NCBI GenBank assembly: GCA_012295275.1
Contig: CM022665.1
Location: 1,477,452 to 1,518,951 of the forward strand
Source: Chrysomallon squamiferum
Taxonomy: Eukaryota > Mollusca > Gastropoda > Neomphalida > Peltospiridae
Direction: 5' to 3'
Length of the DNA stretch: 41,500 nt
The notes under the pieces were generated by a model. The model was given only the letters and a program-made list of their open reading frames with translations. It was not told the origin of the DNA and did no database searches. Position 1 is the first letter of the stretch. Each line of letters starts with the position of its first letter. Both the position numbers and the translations under genes were made by a program. Positions 21,744 to 34,130 of this stretch are shown in pieces.

Positions 21744-22906
21744 CTTCCCGAAAAAAATATTAAACAAATATCTGTATTGTGTACGTGTGATCTATAAAGG
21801 ATTTTATTCTAAAATATCAATATTCAGGTGAAACGACGGAGTTCGATGTTTTTACGACTTATTAACAGTAGAGACTGGGGATATATATATAAAAAAAAAA
21901 AAAAAATGTTTTCTATTCATGGATAATTTGACAGAATTTGTAATATGTATTTTTGACACACACAAACGCGCGCGCACCTAAACACACATAAACGAAAATA
22001 AGTGTGTATATGAACTGCTGTAATTTTGGTAGATATACACCAAATAATAAATATTTTATTTTAAATTCCCAAAGTTATACCCAGCATATATTAATCCACG
22101 ATTTTAAATAAAAGTGATGGCTTAAAGCTGAAACCAACCAACCAACAAACAAAAGAATAATCCCCCCAAAAATTAAAACAAAAAAATTATATATATATAT
22201 ATATATAAACTAAAAAAACTAAAAAAACTAACAAACAATCGAAACAAAACAACATATAATTATGATGGTGAAAAGTACGAGTTTTAATAATTGTTATGTG
22301 AATGAGAAGTATGAAATACCCTGTAATACCTTCTCAACAGCCATTATGATGTATTCGTAATGTAATATACAGTGTAGGAAAAAAAAAAAAAAAAAAAAGA
22401 AAGATACTAAAGAGATATAAATATGCCACACAGGGTCACTGTCACAATATTTGATACAAGCAACTGAAATTATGCTGTGAAAGTTTAAGAGAAACATCTG
22501 TTTACTGCTGCAGAGTTTACAGGTTTATTTATGTTTTAATGAGATATATATATAATTAGGTTGCTACTTAGACATTATTCCATTTAATATTTTAAGAATT
22601 TTAAACGTTGACTCTATTCTTTGATTTAATTTTGATATTTTGTCAGAAATATTTGACGACTACTTTTGTTCAAATATTAAAAGTGTAATGAGTGTTTTCT
22701 GAAACATTAGAATGTATGCATTCTATTATCAAATGCTAGTGAATGTTTGGAATCTGATAAAAAGTAAATTTAAAACAATAAAAAAATAACTGAGGGCACT
22801 TTGGAAAATATCTCTTTATTTGTATTGAAATTGTTTATTATATCTGGCAATTTGACAACACCGAAGGTTCAGTGTATTTTCATGCTTCCGTTCAGTGCCA
22901 AAGTGA

Positions 22907-22976
22907 TTATCACGTATTATGTGTGCCAGATAGGAAGCTGTGTTCATCAACACACCATACTATACATGACTGTGAA
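22907..22976 (+). repeat. Inverted repeat arm A
   Basis: About 70 bases, including AGATAGGAAGCTGTGTTCAT and CAACACACCATACTATAC, recur in opposite orientation at 25693-25763 with only a few differences and a small insertion. The core is non-repetitive sequence. Probably two copies of a short mobile element of unknown family. Confidence 0.8.
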
Positions 22977-25153
22977 GATAAGAAGATTGATATTTCTGTT
23001 TGAATAATGTGTTTTGTGTGTGGTTATTTTAATAAATACATTTCAGTAGAAGTAGTTAAAATCTTGCAGTACTTGTCCTGCATTCTAATCATCAATTCAT
23101 CCATTAAAAAGTATTAAGTAATATTTAAATATTTTAAAAACAAAAATAAATGAAATATGATTTAAATATTTTTATTCTTTTCTTTTTTCACAAATTACAT
23201 GTACAAATTCAAATGACAATTAATATTTTCTTGGAAAAAAAACGTCATATTAATAAAAGTATTTGATGATTTTCTGATTTCATATAGAGGTAACAATCTT
23301 TTCATCAATGATTGCACTCTGAAATCAGTCAAATAACATTCATATGTATGTGAATTAGATGAAATTTTGTTAATATATTTAAAAAGTAAAATGATACATT
23401 TCAAAATAATTACCAACAGACCTAACGTAAAAAATAACAAAAAAATTTGATTCTTCAGAATCAAACACCAAATATTTAAAACATATTTGTTATCTTATTC
23501 CTTTAACAATATAATTTAAAAAAAAAAAAAAAACCACTGCATTTAATACTGCAAAAATAAAATAAAAATTATATATATGTGTGTGTGTGTGTGTGTGTCT
23601 GTGTGCATGTATGTAATAATAAATAAATAAATAAAAATATTATATTAACTAACCGAAAAACACTTTGAAAAAAAATGTCATGAAATCTGGTAAATATATG
23701 TAATTAAATTAAATTCATTAAAAAAAAAAAAAAGTAAAAAAAGTAAAAATAGTAAAATTAATAATAATAATAAACACCAAAAAACCGCATTGTCCTTGGT
23801 AATAATCTATTAGAATTCTAACTAGGTTTCTAACATTTACTGTATCTGCTAATAGTACAGTAATCAACTGATTAGTGCAGTCAGTTACTAGATATATTGG
23901 TAAAAAATATTAAGCAGGCAGGAGATGGTTTCGTCCCATTATTTTGAAAATGCCATATTCAAATTTTATGCTATAAGTATCAGACGATGGTCACAATCAA
24001 TTTAGGGGCAGTAATCAGAACATCACAAAATCAACCATTCACTGTAATGTATAATCATAGAGAGAAAATACTCTGGATGTGAGAAGCACACTGATATGAA
24101 GGTGTACTGAGGTAGAGATGACTATTTGATATACATATAGAGAAAAAGAATGTAAAAAATAAATAAATAAATAAAATTAAAAAAAATTCTGGTTAAGTTA
24201 GTATAATAAAAGGTTATCTTAAAAAGAAAAACTCCTGACTGAATCGAACATAATAATTGTTCAAGTGCTATGTTGGCCAAAGTCCAGCAATACTGTGTGT
24301 TTTACAGTTACAATTATCTCAGAACATTTTTTTTTTTAAATTGTACAGACCATTTTACTCATACAAAGAGTACTGATTTATAGACCTTACCAATTTAAAA
24401 ACAACTAGGAAAGTAACTCCAAACGCAAAATGACAAGGCAGGCATACAGTTACAATGTAGTTTGAAAAACACAAACATATAATAACATTTAAAATAAGAA
24501 ATGATAATAATCAACAACCATATGACACAACGATTTTTATTTTCAGTCTCATGCCATACTCAAAGCAAAATGTTTGCTAAAATTATAAATAAAACCCACC
24601 AAAAATGTATCTCACAATGCAATATAAATGTATATACAGAATGAAGCCAAATATACATACAGATTGAAATATCTAAGCTAATTTATTTTCAATGTTAAAT
24701 TTAAATGTGTGTTTTATCTGAAAGATATTTGATAAAGATTCTGATGTTCCTCATAAAATTGTTTATCAATACTGAATACACAGTTGAAATATAAATTCAC
24801 TGCACAGGGTGCTTTAAAAACCTACATTATACTGAACTACATCTGAAAACTGAGTGAATTATAAGTATTAATATTAATTTACTGTTTTGTGATAATATAT
24901 ATTTTATATATCATCACAGACTTTTTCCTGCAGATAATATAACAGAAAGAAAATTAAAGCACACATATTTTAAATTTTGCATGTAAAGTATTTGTTAGTG
25001 TGTGTATTTAGGGTATTTCAAATATTTAATTTAAACCTAAATTTTGGAACCAACTGTTTTCAAGATTAATTAGCAGTAGTTCATTAATATTTTACAGATG
25101 TTTAATGACCACATTAAACCATCCCAGTTTCTCACCACCACATCCAGAATTTC

Positions 25154-25246
25154 TCACTGTGTTGCTTTTGCCTTCTTATCTCCCTTTGATTTTCTATCCT
25201 TCTTCTTAAGCCCATCCATGTTTGCTTTTAACAAATTTGCATATGC
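25154..25246 (-). CDS. SRP14: SRP14 exon 5
   Basis: Acceptor TTTACAG, stop TGA at 25154-25156. Encodes AYANLLKANMDGLKKK and a Lys-rich end terminating in KATQ. Confidence 0.95.
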   Translation of the reverse strand, partial: AYANLLKANMDGLKKKDRKSKGDKKAKATQ

Positions 25247-28200
25247 CTGTAAATAATAAAAAATTATTCTAAAAAACTTCAGTACTTATAAAATGAATTA
25301 AAAGGTACACCTTATAAACCATTTAAATATTTTTTAAATTGTTTAAAAGTACATTTACAAATATTACTTATATATGTATGTATATATATTAGTCAAATTT
25401 TAACAAGTCAACATGAAAGGGGTCAGCAGAAACAGCTTGAGTGTTTAATTATTCAAATTGCTTACATTTATAGCAGTTTTGACAAATGAATAATGTACTG
25501 TTCATAATTCATCGAATACTCTTTCATATTTAATAAACTAAGTAAATAACAAATTAAATAAAAGACATAACTCAAATTAATTTGATCATAAATATGCACA
25601 CACACACATAGACATAAATTATGTATATATAGATGAAAATGAATTTACTGAGATATAAAACAGTAAAATCAGATGATATATACACATGCATGTCACAGTC
25701 ACGTATAGTATGGTGTGTTGATGAACACAGCTTCCTATCTAGCTTCCACATAATACGTGATTACCAAAAATAAATATCAAGTTATGTATTTTCAGGTTTA
25801 TAAACTTGGCAGAACTCAATCCATACCGAAGTTTTAATAACACTAGGCGTACAGTACAAATATTTAAAATCACATACATGACAAAACTATTTTGTATCAA
25901 AAACATTACACCAAAAAATTATAAAAATTAATTAAATAAATAAATAAAAGCAGCACAGTTACTAAATTAATAACTAATATAAGTATACTTATAAATATTA
26001 TTTCTGCCATAACATATGACAATTAATAAACATAAATTATCACTTCAAAATATCATTGTCCAAAAAAGATAGTAATGAAAGAAATTATCTTTCACTAATC
26101 ATCTAATGTCTGTAATTCCACACAATTTCAATTAAATCAATTGTTTGGATTCATAAATGACTTTGAATAACTAGAGATTTTCAACATATCAACATTTTAT
26201 TATTTAAATGTCATTATTACTAACTCATATAGGAACTCAGCCCGGACCAGACTTTTGGCCCGAGATTGAAGTTCTCATCAAAACTGAAACTCAATTTATC
26301 CAAGTTTGACTCTGTGTGTGTGCATGTGTGTGTACACAGACAAACACACATGCAAAAGCCTTTTTTATCAACAATTAATTTGGTTTGAGTGAACTCACCA
26401 TTTGAAACTTGTTGACATCCCTTTGATTAACCTGCAAATATAAAAAAAAATCTGTTTGGTATTTATGGACTCACGGAGACACTACTTTACTGTTGGTGAA
26501 ATCAGTTAAAACAAATTTATAGCCAGTAAACAGGTCTTGAAATAATCTGTAGTCTGAGGTATTTTGGTTACGAACATCTGGCTTGGGCTACTAGATTTTA
26601 TTCTCTCTGTAAGAATGTTAATGCTTAATCAGACATAGACAAAGCAAGTATGAAATGTGTTTGTTTTTCAGGAATAAAAAATATAACTGTGCAGTAGTAG
26701 CAATTTATCTTTAATAGGCAGAGCTTAAAAATGTTCCATTCATCATGATATTTATTATTCATAAAAAATATCATCAATAAAATACAAAAGTGTATGCAAA
26801 GAAAACAATTCTAAGTTTCTAACATACTTTGGCTAAAACTGAGATTAAAAAAAGTTTTAACATGTAGCATTTCTAGAAGTAAAATACTTGATTGATATCA
26901 GATTTGCCTGATATAAATGTGAATGGTTGATGACTGTGATTTTGTGTTTTCTTTCTTTCAGCTAATACGTTAAACACTGAATACTGATGAACATTTAACC
27001 AAATAATTAGAGAAAAGTGTATTTCACAGCAGAGACATAAAACACCCAGAATATTTTACTTTTACTGAAAATCATACAGGGGAAGTTCTTGACAGTGAAA
27101 AGCCACTTTTCAATTAATGCTAAATGGACACTTGAAATATAAAAATATTGAATATGTGAGTTGTACTAACCACTGTACTGATCTTCTTGTTACCTAAACT
27201 TGCACGTATTAAACACTTGCAGTCATGAGTTTCTGGCATCTGACCATTATGAGGTTTTGGTTTTGTCCTGCCATCATCTGAAATCATTTCCATTATTAAA
27301 ACAGACAAATTGTGTCATTTCCCTTTATTTAACCAAATTAATTCATAAAAACAAAATCTTTTTCAAAACAAATAATTATTCTTGTAATTTTTTACAGAGC
27401 TGGTGCAGAACTAATGAATTATTTTATTTAACAGAGGATCAATTTATAGACCAAATATATCAAAAATAAAATATAAATAAATAAAAACATAAAACAACGA
27501 AAAAAGCACCACCACCACCAACATAGAATTGTAACGTCATTTCTGTGGTGTATTTGAATAGGAAATAAAAGTTTAATGTTATTTAATGATTTAATCCCTA
27601 TTTATTTCATTGCTCTGTTAATGTTAAAAACATTTTTTACTAAAACATGTCCACTTTTATGTCATTATTTTTTCAATAACCAACATCAGAAAGCCAATTA
27701 TTAGAAAAATTTAAATCTAGAAATAGCTGTCATGGACATGTGTATTGTCTTTAATTATTATGATTATGAGCATGATCCACTTATTCAATCAACCAATGAA
27801 AGAATAATGATAATAAAATAAATTTGTTATTTAAAACCTGTTTTCAACAAAGCAGTCAATTATCTGTGAGTCATAAGATTACCAACATTCAGTGTTTCAA
27901 ATTTATTATTATTTATCGAATATGACTTGGTAGATGTTTTTCTCTAACCCCAAGCCCCAAACATCAGGCCAGCTTGTAAACATTGTTCATAAGAAAGCTT
28001 CACTTTGTAACTTTAACTAATATGACACAGATCTGGGATACTTATTTTATAGCCATTTTAACATATATCACTTAGCTAAAAATGTCTTCTGGTCTCAAAA
28101 GCACTGAATAGAACATTTCAAGTGATACTAGTTTTGAAACAGCAGAAAAAGGTGATAATACAGAGAATAACACTAGAAAAGCAGACCAAAAGAGATTTAA

Positions 28201-30771
28201 AACTAAACAAGGAGAAGAAACAGAAAAACAACAAACAACAATCAGAGATTAATTACAAAAGACAAATTCTGACAACAACTTGATGAAAATAAACAAGAAA
28301 TAATACATCACATCGAATCCTGGGTATTAACATTGGAAACAGAAAACAATATGTTAAAAAATCAAATAGAGACAGTAAATATAATGGCCAAAACGTTGAC
28401 AGCCAAACTAGCAGTATATAAGAGTGAATTGGCCATGGACAAATTATATTACTCAAAACAAGTTTCAAGGGCAAACAGCGTGTGCATGTTTCGGGTGGAA
28501 GATAAAAATAAAGCTTCTGAAAGTGCTGAAAAGAACAGTGGAACATAGTATTGACATCCTGATAAATAAACAAGACATCACTTGGGACCATTTATAGAAA
28601 ACAAAAGAAGACCAATCATTATTAAGTTAAAATCCTGGATATACAAAAATCAAGTTATTTATGAATGATGCAAATCAAAAGGATCAGGTTTTCATACAAG
28701 TGAAATGAAAGGAAAACAAAAAAAAGAGAGAAAAGTAAAGTAAAAAAGAAGCAGTAGAGTAAAAAAAAAGTTTTAAAAAGCTGGTCCTACTGAATGCCTG
28801 AGAGGAACATCAGGCTTAGAGACGAAAACATAGTGACTATATTAAATACTTATGTATGATTTTGATTTACAAAATTAACTATTAAATGCCCTAAATATTT
28901 ATATGACTTAAATATTAATGCTTTGAGGACCTTGGTAATTTTAAGACCAATGAGAACACTTTCTCATAATTGATACATGTGCAAGTTAGTTAATCAGAAT
29001 GGCAGTTAATTTTTTTAATTTATAAAACATTATATGCTAATGAAGACAATGATTTGATTTATATAAATCTAGACAGAATACTTAATAACTATCAAGTAGC
29101 CACCATAAATCGCTAGAGGGTGAATTAAATTGTAAAGATGTTACGAACGCTTTAACAAAAATAAATAATTTAAAATCACCGGGAACTAATGCCAGTGAAT
29201 CAGTGATGGATACACTGCTGAATTTATTAGGTATGTGTATTTCTGCCGGAACTGCGTCCGCCATTTTCTGCCAAATCCGTGTGACCGGGATCTCCCCGAT
29301 GGTGAGTGGTGTCTCTGCGTAAATCGCTTCTCATTAGTCAGGGGCTGGGAGTTTCAGTTATCCCTGATGGTATAATTAGCGGGAAATTCCCGTATACACA
29401 CTCGTTTTCGAATTTTTCAATTCGGTCAATTCGTTCGTTTCGGAGGAGATTTCGAAAATTTGTTTCGTATTCAACATGTTAAAATCGGTCATTTTCGATA
29501 TCGGAGGATAATCTAAGGTAGATGGAGGCGAAGAACAATATTTAATTTTATTATATGTGAATTTATATTGAAATCTGACACAGCTGAGAAAAGTTACAAA
29601 CGCCGGAAAGAGGAGCTGTAACATCGAAATGGCTTCAAAATCAAACATGGCGGATGAAAATTCGATCTCTTAAAACGTCAGAATTAAAATATGCTGTATT
29701 ACTAATTATTTATATTGCATTTTTAATAGCTTGAATTGAGAGGACTAGTTACCATCTATCTTCAAATTTCATTATTAAGAAAGTTACATGCATTTTAGTG
29801 AAAAACAATAGGATTTTGGTCATGCCATTGTAATGCAAATGCATTAAATAATAGGACAATTAATTAGTGTTAATTGAAAACGTTAAAATGCTGTAACATC
29901 CTTAATACTCAACAGAATCACCTGATGTTTGTTGTCTTTTATAGGGTTTTTAGAGTTCTTTTCAGCAATGTTATTTATGTTGAAGTTGGTAGTGTTTGAA
30001 TTTTTTGTCCACATAAATTATTGTTTGTTAGGCTGCTGGTACCTTAATTAATAACTTCTTTTTAATTTTTACAAATATAATCGATAACAGAGATTGGCAT
30101 TGGTCTTCACTGAAAATTTCATCAAGAAAGCTTGATTATTAACAAAGATAGAGTGGAAAATGTTAAAATATTACTATTTTTGGTCACAAACCTCTAATGA
30201 CTTATATAGCGTTTAATCGGAAGAAAAAAATTGCTTTTCAGTCGGTTTAAAATTGCTGCTACTTCCTTAATTTTTTACATATTCACTTGATCTTGGTATC
30301 ATTTTAAAGTGGTTTACAAGCTCAACCCAACTGTCTTATTTATTTTCAGATTAATGGGGTTTGAAAAATTTGTCCACATACCTAAATTTATCTAATTCTT
30401 TTGACCTGATATTAACTAAATCTAGGATATAAACATGGTAAGTTATCAGATTCACAAAAACTAGGTTTGATTACACTTGTTCCACAATATCATATGTATA
30501 TAGAAATGGGTGGTTTAAATTACATTATAAAATTATAAATCAGAAACCGTGATAAATCCTTACATCGCTTCATGCACAGAAGTACCGACCCAGACGATTT
30601 TCCCTTCTGAAAGAGTCTCGTTAGTTCTGTGAGAAACTGAAAACAAGAAATCTATCATATTAAAATATATTATGAAATTATAAAACAAAAATCATTCAAC
30701 ACGACGGTGCTGTTAAAAATTATCAGATTGCAGAATAGAATCAAACATACTGAATCGTTTTCTAACAGCAT
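25154..30771 (-). CDS. SRP14: Signal recognition particle 14 kDa protein (five exons)
   Basis: SRP14 binds with SRP9 to the Alu domain of SRP RNA and slows translation of secretory proteins until the ribosome docks at the ER. Exons on the minus strand are 30751-30771, 30564-30636, 27171-27277, 26399-26431 and 25154-25246, together 108 residues plus TGA. All introns are GT-AG, and the frame closes exactly (7, 24, 1 split, 35, 11 and 30 residues). Diagnostic segments in order: MLLENDS, FLTELTRLFQKGKSSGSV, KRYDGRTKPKP, CLIRASLGNKKISTV, VNQRDVNKFQM and AYANLLKANMDGLKKK, matching the family along its length. The start is the ATG in GGCAACATG; the protein begins one residue later than in vertebrates. 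The basic tail (about 17 residues after MDGLKKK) lacks the Ala-rich extension of human SRP14, as is usual outside primates. Intron 2 (3286 bases) carries an antisense L1-like relic. Confidence 0.95.
25693..25763 (-). repeat. Inverted repeat arm B, within SRP14 intron 4
   Basis: Reverse-complement partner of 22907-22976, about 2.7 kb away. It lies inside the last intron of SRP14 (25247-26398), while arm A lies beyond the SRP14 stop codon. Confidence 0.8.
26399..26431 (-). CDS. SRP14: SRP14 exon 4 (33 bases)
   Basis: Micro-exon encoding VNQRDVNKFQM, between acceptor TTTGCAG and donor GTGAGT. It is needed to bridge KKISTV to AYANLLK and matches the family's VxxxxVNKFQM. Confidence 0.93.
27171..27277 (-). 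CDS. SRP14: SRP14 exon 3
   Basis: Acceptor GATTTCAG, donor GTTAGT. Completes Tyr, then DGRTKPKP through KKISTV. Reading through the donor gives a longer but false frame at the 3' end. Confidence 0.95.
28082..28740 (+). pseudogene. Broken ORF1 of an L1-like retrotransposon
   Basis: Read across three frames, this resembles the RNA-binding ORF1 protein of L1-like LINEs. It begins with ATG at 28082 and a charged N-terminus interrupted by TAG and TAA. Then come a coiled-coil segment (28273-28500; LDENKQEIIHHIESW, ENNMLKNQIETVN) and a C-terminal part with RRPIIIKLKSW and KSKGSGFHTSE (about 28595-28690), typical of the ORF1 trans domain (rPiivKF...K..gtgi). At least two frameshifts and several stops make it non-functional. 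It lies antisense inside SRP14 intron 2. Confidence 0.65.
29089..29235 (+). pseudogene. Reverse transcriptase fragment of a LINE
   Basis: One open frame reads HHKSLEGELNCKDVTNALTK, then INNLKSPGTNASESV. The pattern G-E-L-x3-D-V-x2-A-L-x7-K-S-P-G-T is the conserved start of non-LTR reverse transcriptase domains (usually KSPGxDG, here KSPGTNA). The catalytic part is absent. It follows the ORF1 relic on the same strand, with most of ORF2 deleted between them. Confidence 0.7.
29236..29670. repeat. GC-richer insertion-like block in SRP14 intron 2
   Basis: Composition changes abruptly after the reverse transcriptase fragment: GCCGGAACTGCGTCCGCCAT, ACCGGGATCTCCCCGATGG and TAGCGGGAAATTCCCG appear in an otherwise very AT-rich intron. 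TCCGCCAT (29251-29258) recurs inverted as ATGGCGGA (29648-29655) near the far end. It might be a non-autonomous mobile element; terminal repeats are not clear enough to be sure. Confidence 0.35.
30564..30636 (-). CDS. SRP14: SRP14 exon 2
   Basis: Acceptor TTTTCAG, donor GTAAGG. Encodes FLTELTRLFQKGKSSGSV and on to KR, leaving one base (T) of the split Tyr codon. Confidence 0.93.
30751..30771 (-). CDS. SRP14: SRP14 exon 1 (coding part)
   Basis: Seven codons, MLLENDS, ending before the donor GTATGT. This exon is too short for gene finders and is supported by the family's N-terminus and by exact phase-0 joining to exon 2. No TATA box or CpG-rich promoter was recognised upstream (above 30771). 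Confidence 0.82.
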
Positions 30772-32094
30772 GTTGCCACACAAAAGGAAACTGGTAACTC
30801 TTTAGATGAAAAGGAAGGGAAACATGATAAGATATAAAATAGGAATGAAACTGAAACGAATATTCCTCATTTCTAACCTCTCAAAAGTAGGTTAAAACAT
30901 AAATATTAATGAAATAAAGTGAAATAAAGTAAAGTAAAAATTACTTGTTTATTAGTAATGAAGTTCAGTGAAAAACAAAAACAACAACAAAGAAACGTGT
31001 GTACGTTTGTTTTCATGAATTTTAAACGCAATGCTTTTCTGAGTCTGAGAAGGGGTTTCTTCATTTGTCTTAGTTCTTTGTTGTTTTTTTCTTTGTATTT
31101 ATTTATTTGTTTCTTTTTATTATTATTATTATTATTTGTTTTATTTTTATTATGTCTATTTTGTTAATGTTATTTATTAATTATATATTTATTTTCTGTA
31201 TTTTATCCTTTTGTCTGTTTTGTTCTATTTTTTTAATATTTTTTTTCCTATTTTGTTTTGAGGGGTTTTGGGCAGGTTTTTTGTTCTTACCTTCCTTCCT
31301 TGTTTTTTTAATTTTTTTTTTTTTAATAGTAAATATTATTTAAATACAGAATTGTTATAGGCCTCTTATGGCAGCATTTAAACAGGTTACTCTAAGTTAC
31401 TCATTTTTGGATGTTGAACTGATATCATAAATGACCAATGTTAATGAGTTTTTAAATTTATGGCTTAGTGTGTTGGGAGTTGAGAATATTTGTTACAACT
31501 ACAGTTGCAAAGTGAGAAAACAGTAATGGTAAAATGTTTTATTTTACTGTCATATTTTATTGTTAAGATAGGTCGCGCAAAACCAATGAAACAATTTCTT
31601 GGAAGTATCCAAATTATACATTTTGTAAATTTATATGCATTAATTACTCTATCATGTGTTATTTTTTCTGTATTTTTTACTGTTTTAATAGGTAGCATAA
31701 ATAATTTGTAATCTAAATAGTAATTTGGTTACATTAGTGCAAGGTAAGATATTAATGAAATATTTGTTCATATGTTTCCTACAGTTGTTGTTACCATCAT
31801 TGATATCAAAAGGAGTATTTTTCTTCAGTGGAATCCAAATTTCTTTTTTCTTCTCTCCCCAGAATTACAAATAATAGAGTTGATAGAAACAGGTATATAG
31901 ATACACAGGTTAATGAGAGATAAAGAAAGATGGTCTCAACATTGCAGTGACTTTAATAAGAAGATGATAATATAACATCACAATTACTTTAGAAAGATGG
32001 TCAGTAAGTTTAAAAAGTGATGTTTTGTAAACTTTAACATATCTTCTGTTTCTAAACAACTTGTATTCTTGGGTAACTGAATTTTCTATAATAA

Positions 32095-32168
<74 letters not shown>

Positions 32169-33518
32169 TAATAACAAAATAAATAAATAAAAATAAATAG
32201 AAAGTAATAATAATAAAAAACCAAAAAATAAAAAAATAGTGGTATGAACCTGCTTTACCAAAATTTCATAAACATAAAAATTATAAATTATTCTATACAA
32301 ATACTGTCTTATAAAATGGAAACTACAAGATTGAAAATTCATTGATGCAAACTGTTTCAGTATTCAGGTATTACAATGAAATGAACAGATTCATATATGT
32401 GAACAAAAGTACTTACAGAATGAGAAAAGGAAAAAAAATTGAAGCTTAAAAATATTATTTGCAATTGATAAAATAAATTTTATAATGTAAAACAGAAAAA
32501 CTAAGCCAAAACTAAAACCAAAAATGAAAAAGAGGTTACTGATATGATACTGCCTGCCTGGAATCCACATGTTAACACATTTTACATTTTGAATTTTTAT
32601 ATATTTTAGGAAACCTGAATTTCAAACCTGATATCTACAAAATATTTTAAAATAATTTTTTGATGGTAACTGATAATTTTACAAGTTTTAAAAACCTATG
32701 TTTATAATGCAACAGTAAAATTTAAATTTAAAACTTGTCAGCTATTTTGCACACTAATCAAAGATTTAACTTTCTGTGCTTAAGTCGTGCTACTTGTTGG
32801 TATGTAACATCATTGATTTTAAATAAAACAAACCTGTTCCAAAAGCTCTTATTTTTATTTTCTGAAATTATGTACAAATTACTAACAATGTATGTAATAA
32901 GTAAAATCAAATTGTTATTTTATTTTGTCTTTCTCATTATTAAAATTATAGAGAAAACCACCCAGTTAACAACAAATGAAAAAAACTGAAATCCATCAAA
33001 GATCCATGTTGTATGAAGTCTTTATTGGAAGACAATTTATAATAAATAATTAACAGTGACATATATACTTTTTAAATTATTAATGGATGAAATATGGTTA
33101 CTTTAAAATAATTATTGATCATTTAATGTGTCTAAGTATTTAGAAGAAAAATCTGATATAACTGGAAACCCCCCCCCAAAAAAAATTAATAATAAAAATT
33201 TAAAATTAAATAAAAAGTGTAAAAGCTCCAGATGTAAAAAAACCTCTTTAGAAGCAAATTTATATCTCTCTTTTTTTTTTCATTTTTGTTAAAGAACATG
33301 AAAATGTTTAGCTATATAATTATTACTTATTATTTAAAATACAGTTTAGCTGATAATATACATTTCAGAAATTAATTTATAAAAGATTTTAACTACTCAT
33401 TTTACTGTTTTTTTCTTAATTTATAAATAAAACAATCACTAATTTTATTTATTTATCGTTTTTTATTATTTTTTTTTAATGAAGAATTAAATGAACTAAA
33501 TAAAATACAAGCCAGTTT
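30772..33518. other. Gene-free AT-rich DNA upstream of SRP14
   Basis: No recognised exon on either strand. T-rich low-complexity DNA at about 31080-31330 yields spurious Phe/Leu-rich frames. The SRP14 promoter must lie in the first few hundred bases, but no core element stands out. Confidence 0.5.
32088..32166. repeat. (AAT)n microsatellite
   Basis: AAT run of about 25 units with one interruption near 32101-32106. Confidence 0.95.
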
Positions 33519-33960
33519 TGTTCTTAGAAATAAGCACACCAGACAAACTTGGATATAATAGGTAAATAATTTAAAAAAACTTTTTTTAGGAGAAGATTTC
33601 ACACATGATAATGCAGTTGATGTGCCTTGATAATAATAAAAATAATAATAATTAGAATTTAGTCACAGATATTATCTGTATTGGAACTTCCAATGCAGCA
33701 ATTCTAAAATCAGTAAGAATTAGGTAAGTAAAATTCTCCATAATCTCATACAGTAACAGTACATTATTATTACTGGGATGTTGTCTTAAGATTTTTAGCT
33801 ATTGGAAATAAACACACCAGACAGTTGTATGTTTTCATTAATCTGATTATTTGTAATGTAAAATCAGTCACTTATTATTTTAAAAATTAAAATAAACCTT
33901 GGCTTAAAACTTAACTAAAAACTAGCAGATAAAAGGATAGGCAAACTCTCTTAAGAAGTA

Positions 33961-34130
33961 GGGCTGGGAGACTGACTTTTGTGTGGACTCTCTCCTTTGA
34001 CCTTTCCAACATGGTTAGACCTATCAGGAGCTGATACTCCAGCCGGCATAGCTCTTTGGGTCCTCGAGACTCTCAAGCCACCCCACCACAACAAGGTACC
34101 AGTCTCATGAGGGTGGATGAATTAGTAGTG
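33961..34130. repeat. GC-richer dispersed repeat fragment
   Basis: A sharply bounded GC-richer block containing CTATCAGGAGCTGATACTCC (with GGAG/CTCC hairpin arms), GCCGGCATAGCTCTTTGGGT and CACCCCACCACAACAAGGT (one mismatch allowed). I recall closely similar sequence as a very common repeat in molluscan and other invertebrate genomes, probably a SINE or LINE tail, but cannot name the family with certainty. Confidence 0.5.

Larger units (their letters stand above)
19660..25153. other. Gene-poor AT-rich region, includes the SRP14 3' UTR
   Basis: No recognised exon. It holds AAT/AAAT repeats, poly(A) tracts, a GT run (23577-23597), a short frame at 21585-21743 and one arm of an inverted repeat pair at 22907-22976. 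The part next to 25153 must include the 3' UTR of SRP14, but its end cannot be placed because minus-strand AATAAA matches are frequent. Confidence 0.5.

Noticed and set aside
22801-23007. 68-codon frame as a gene
   Set aside because: Its second half is the inverted repeat arm; coding potential is not supported.
30958-31343. Hydrophobic frames resembling membrane segments
   Set aside because: T-rich low-complexity DNA giving Phe/Leu/Ile by composition.
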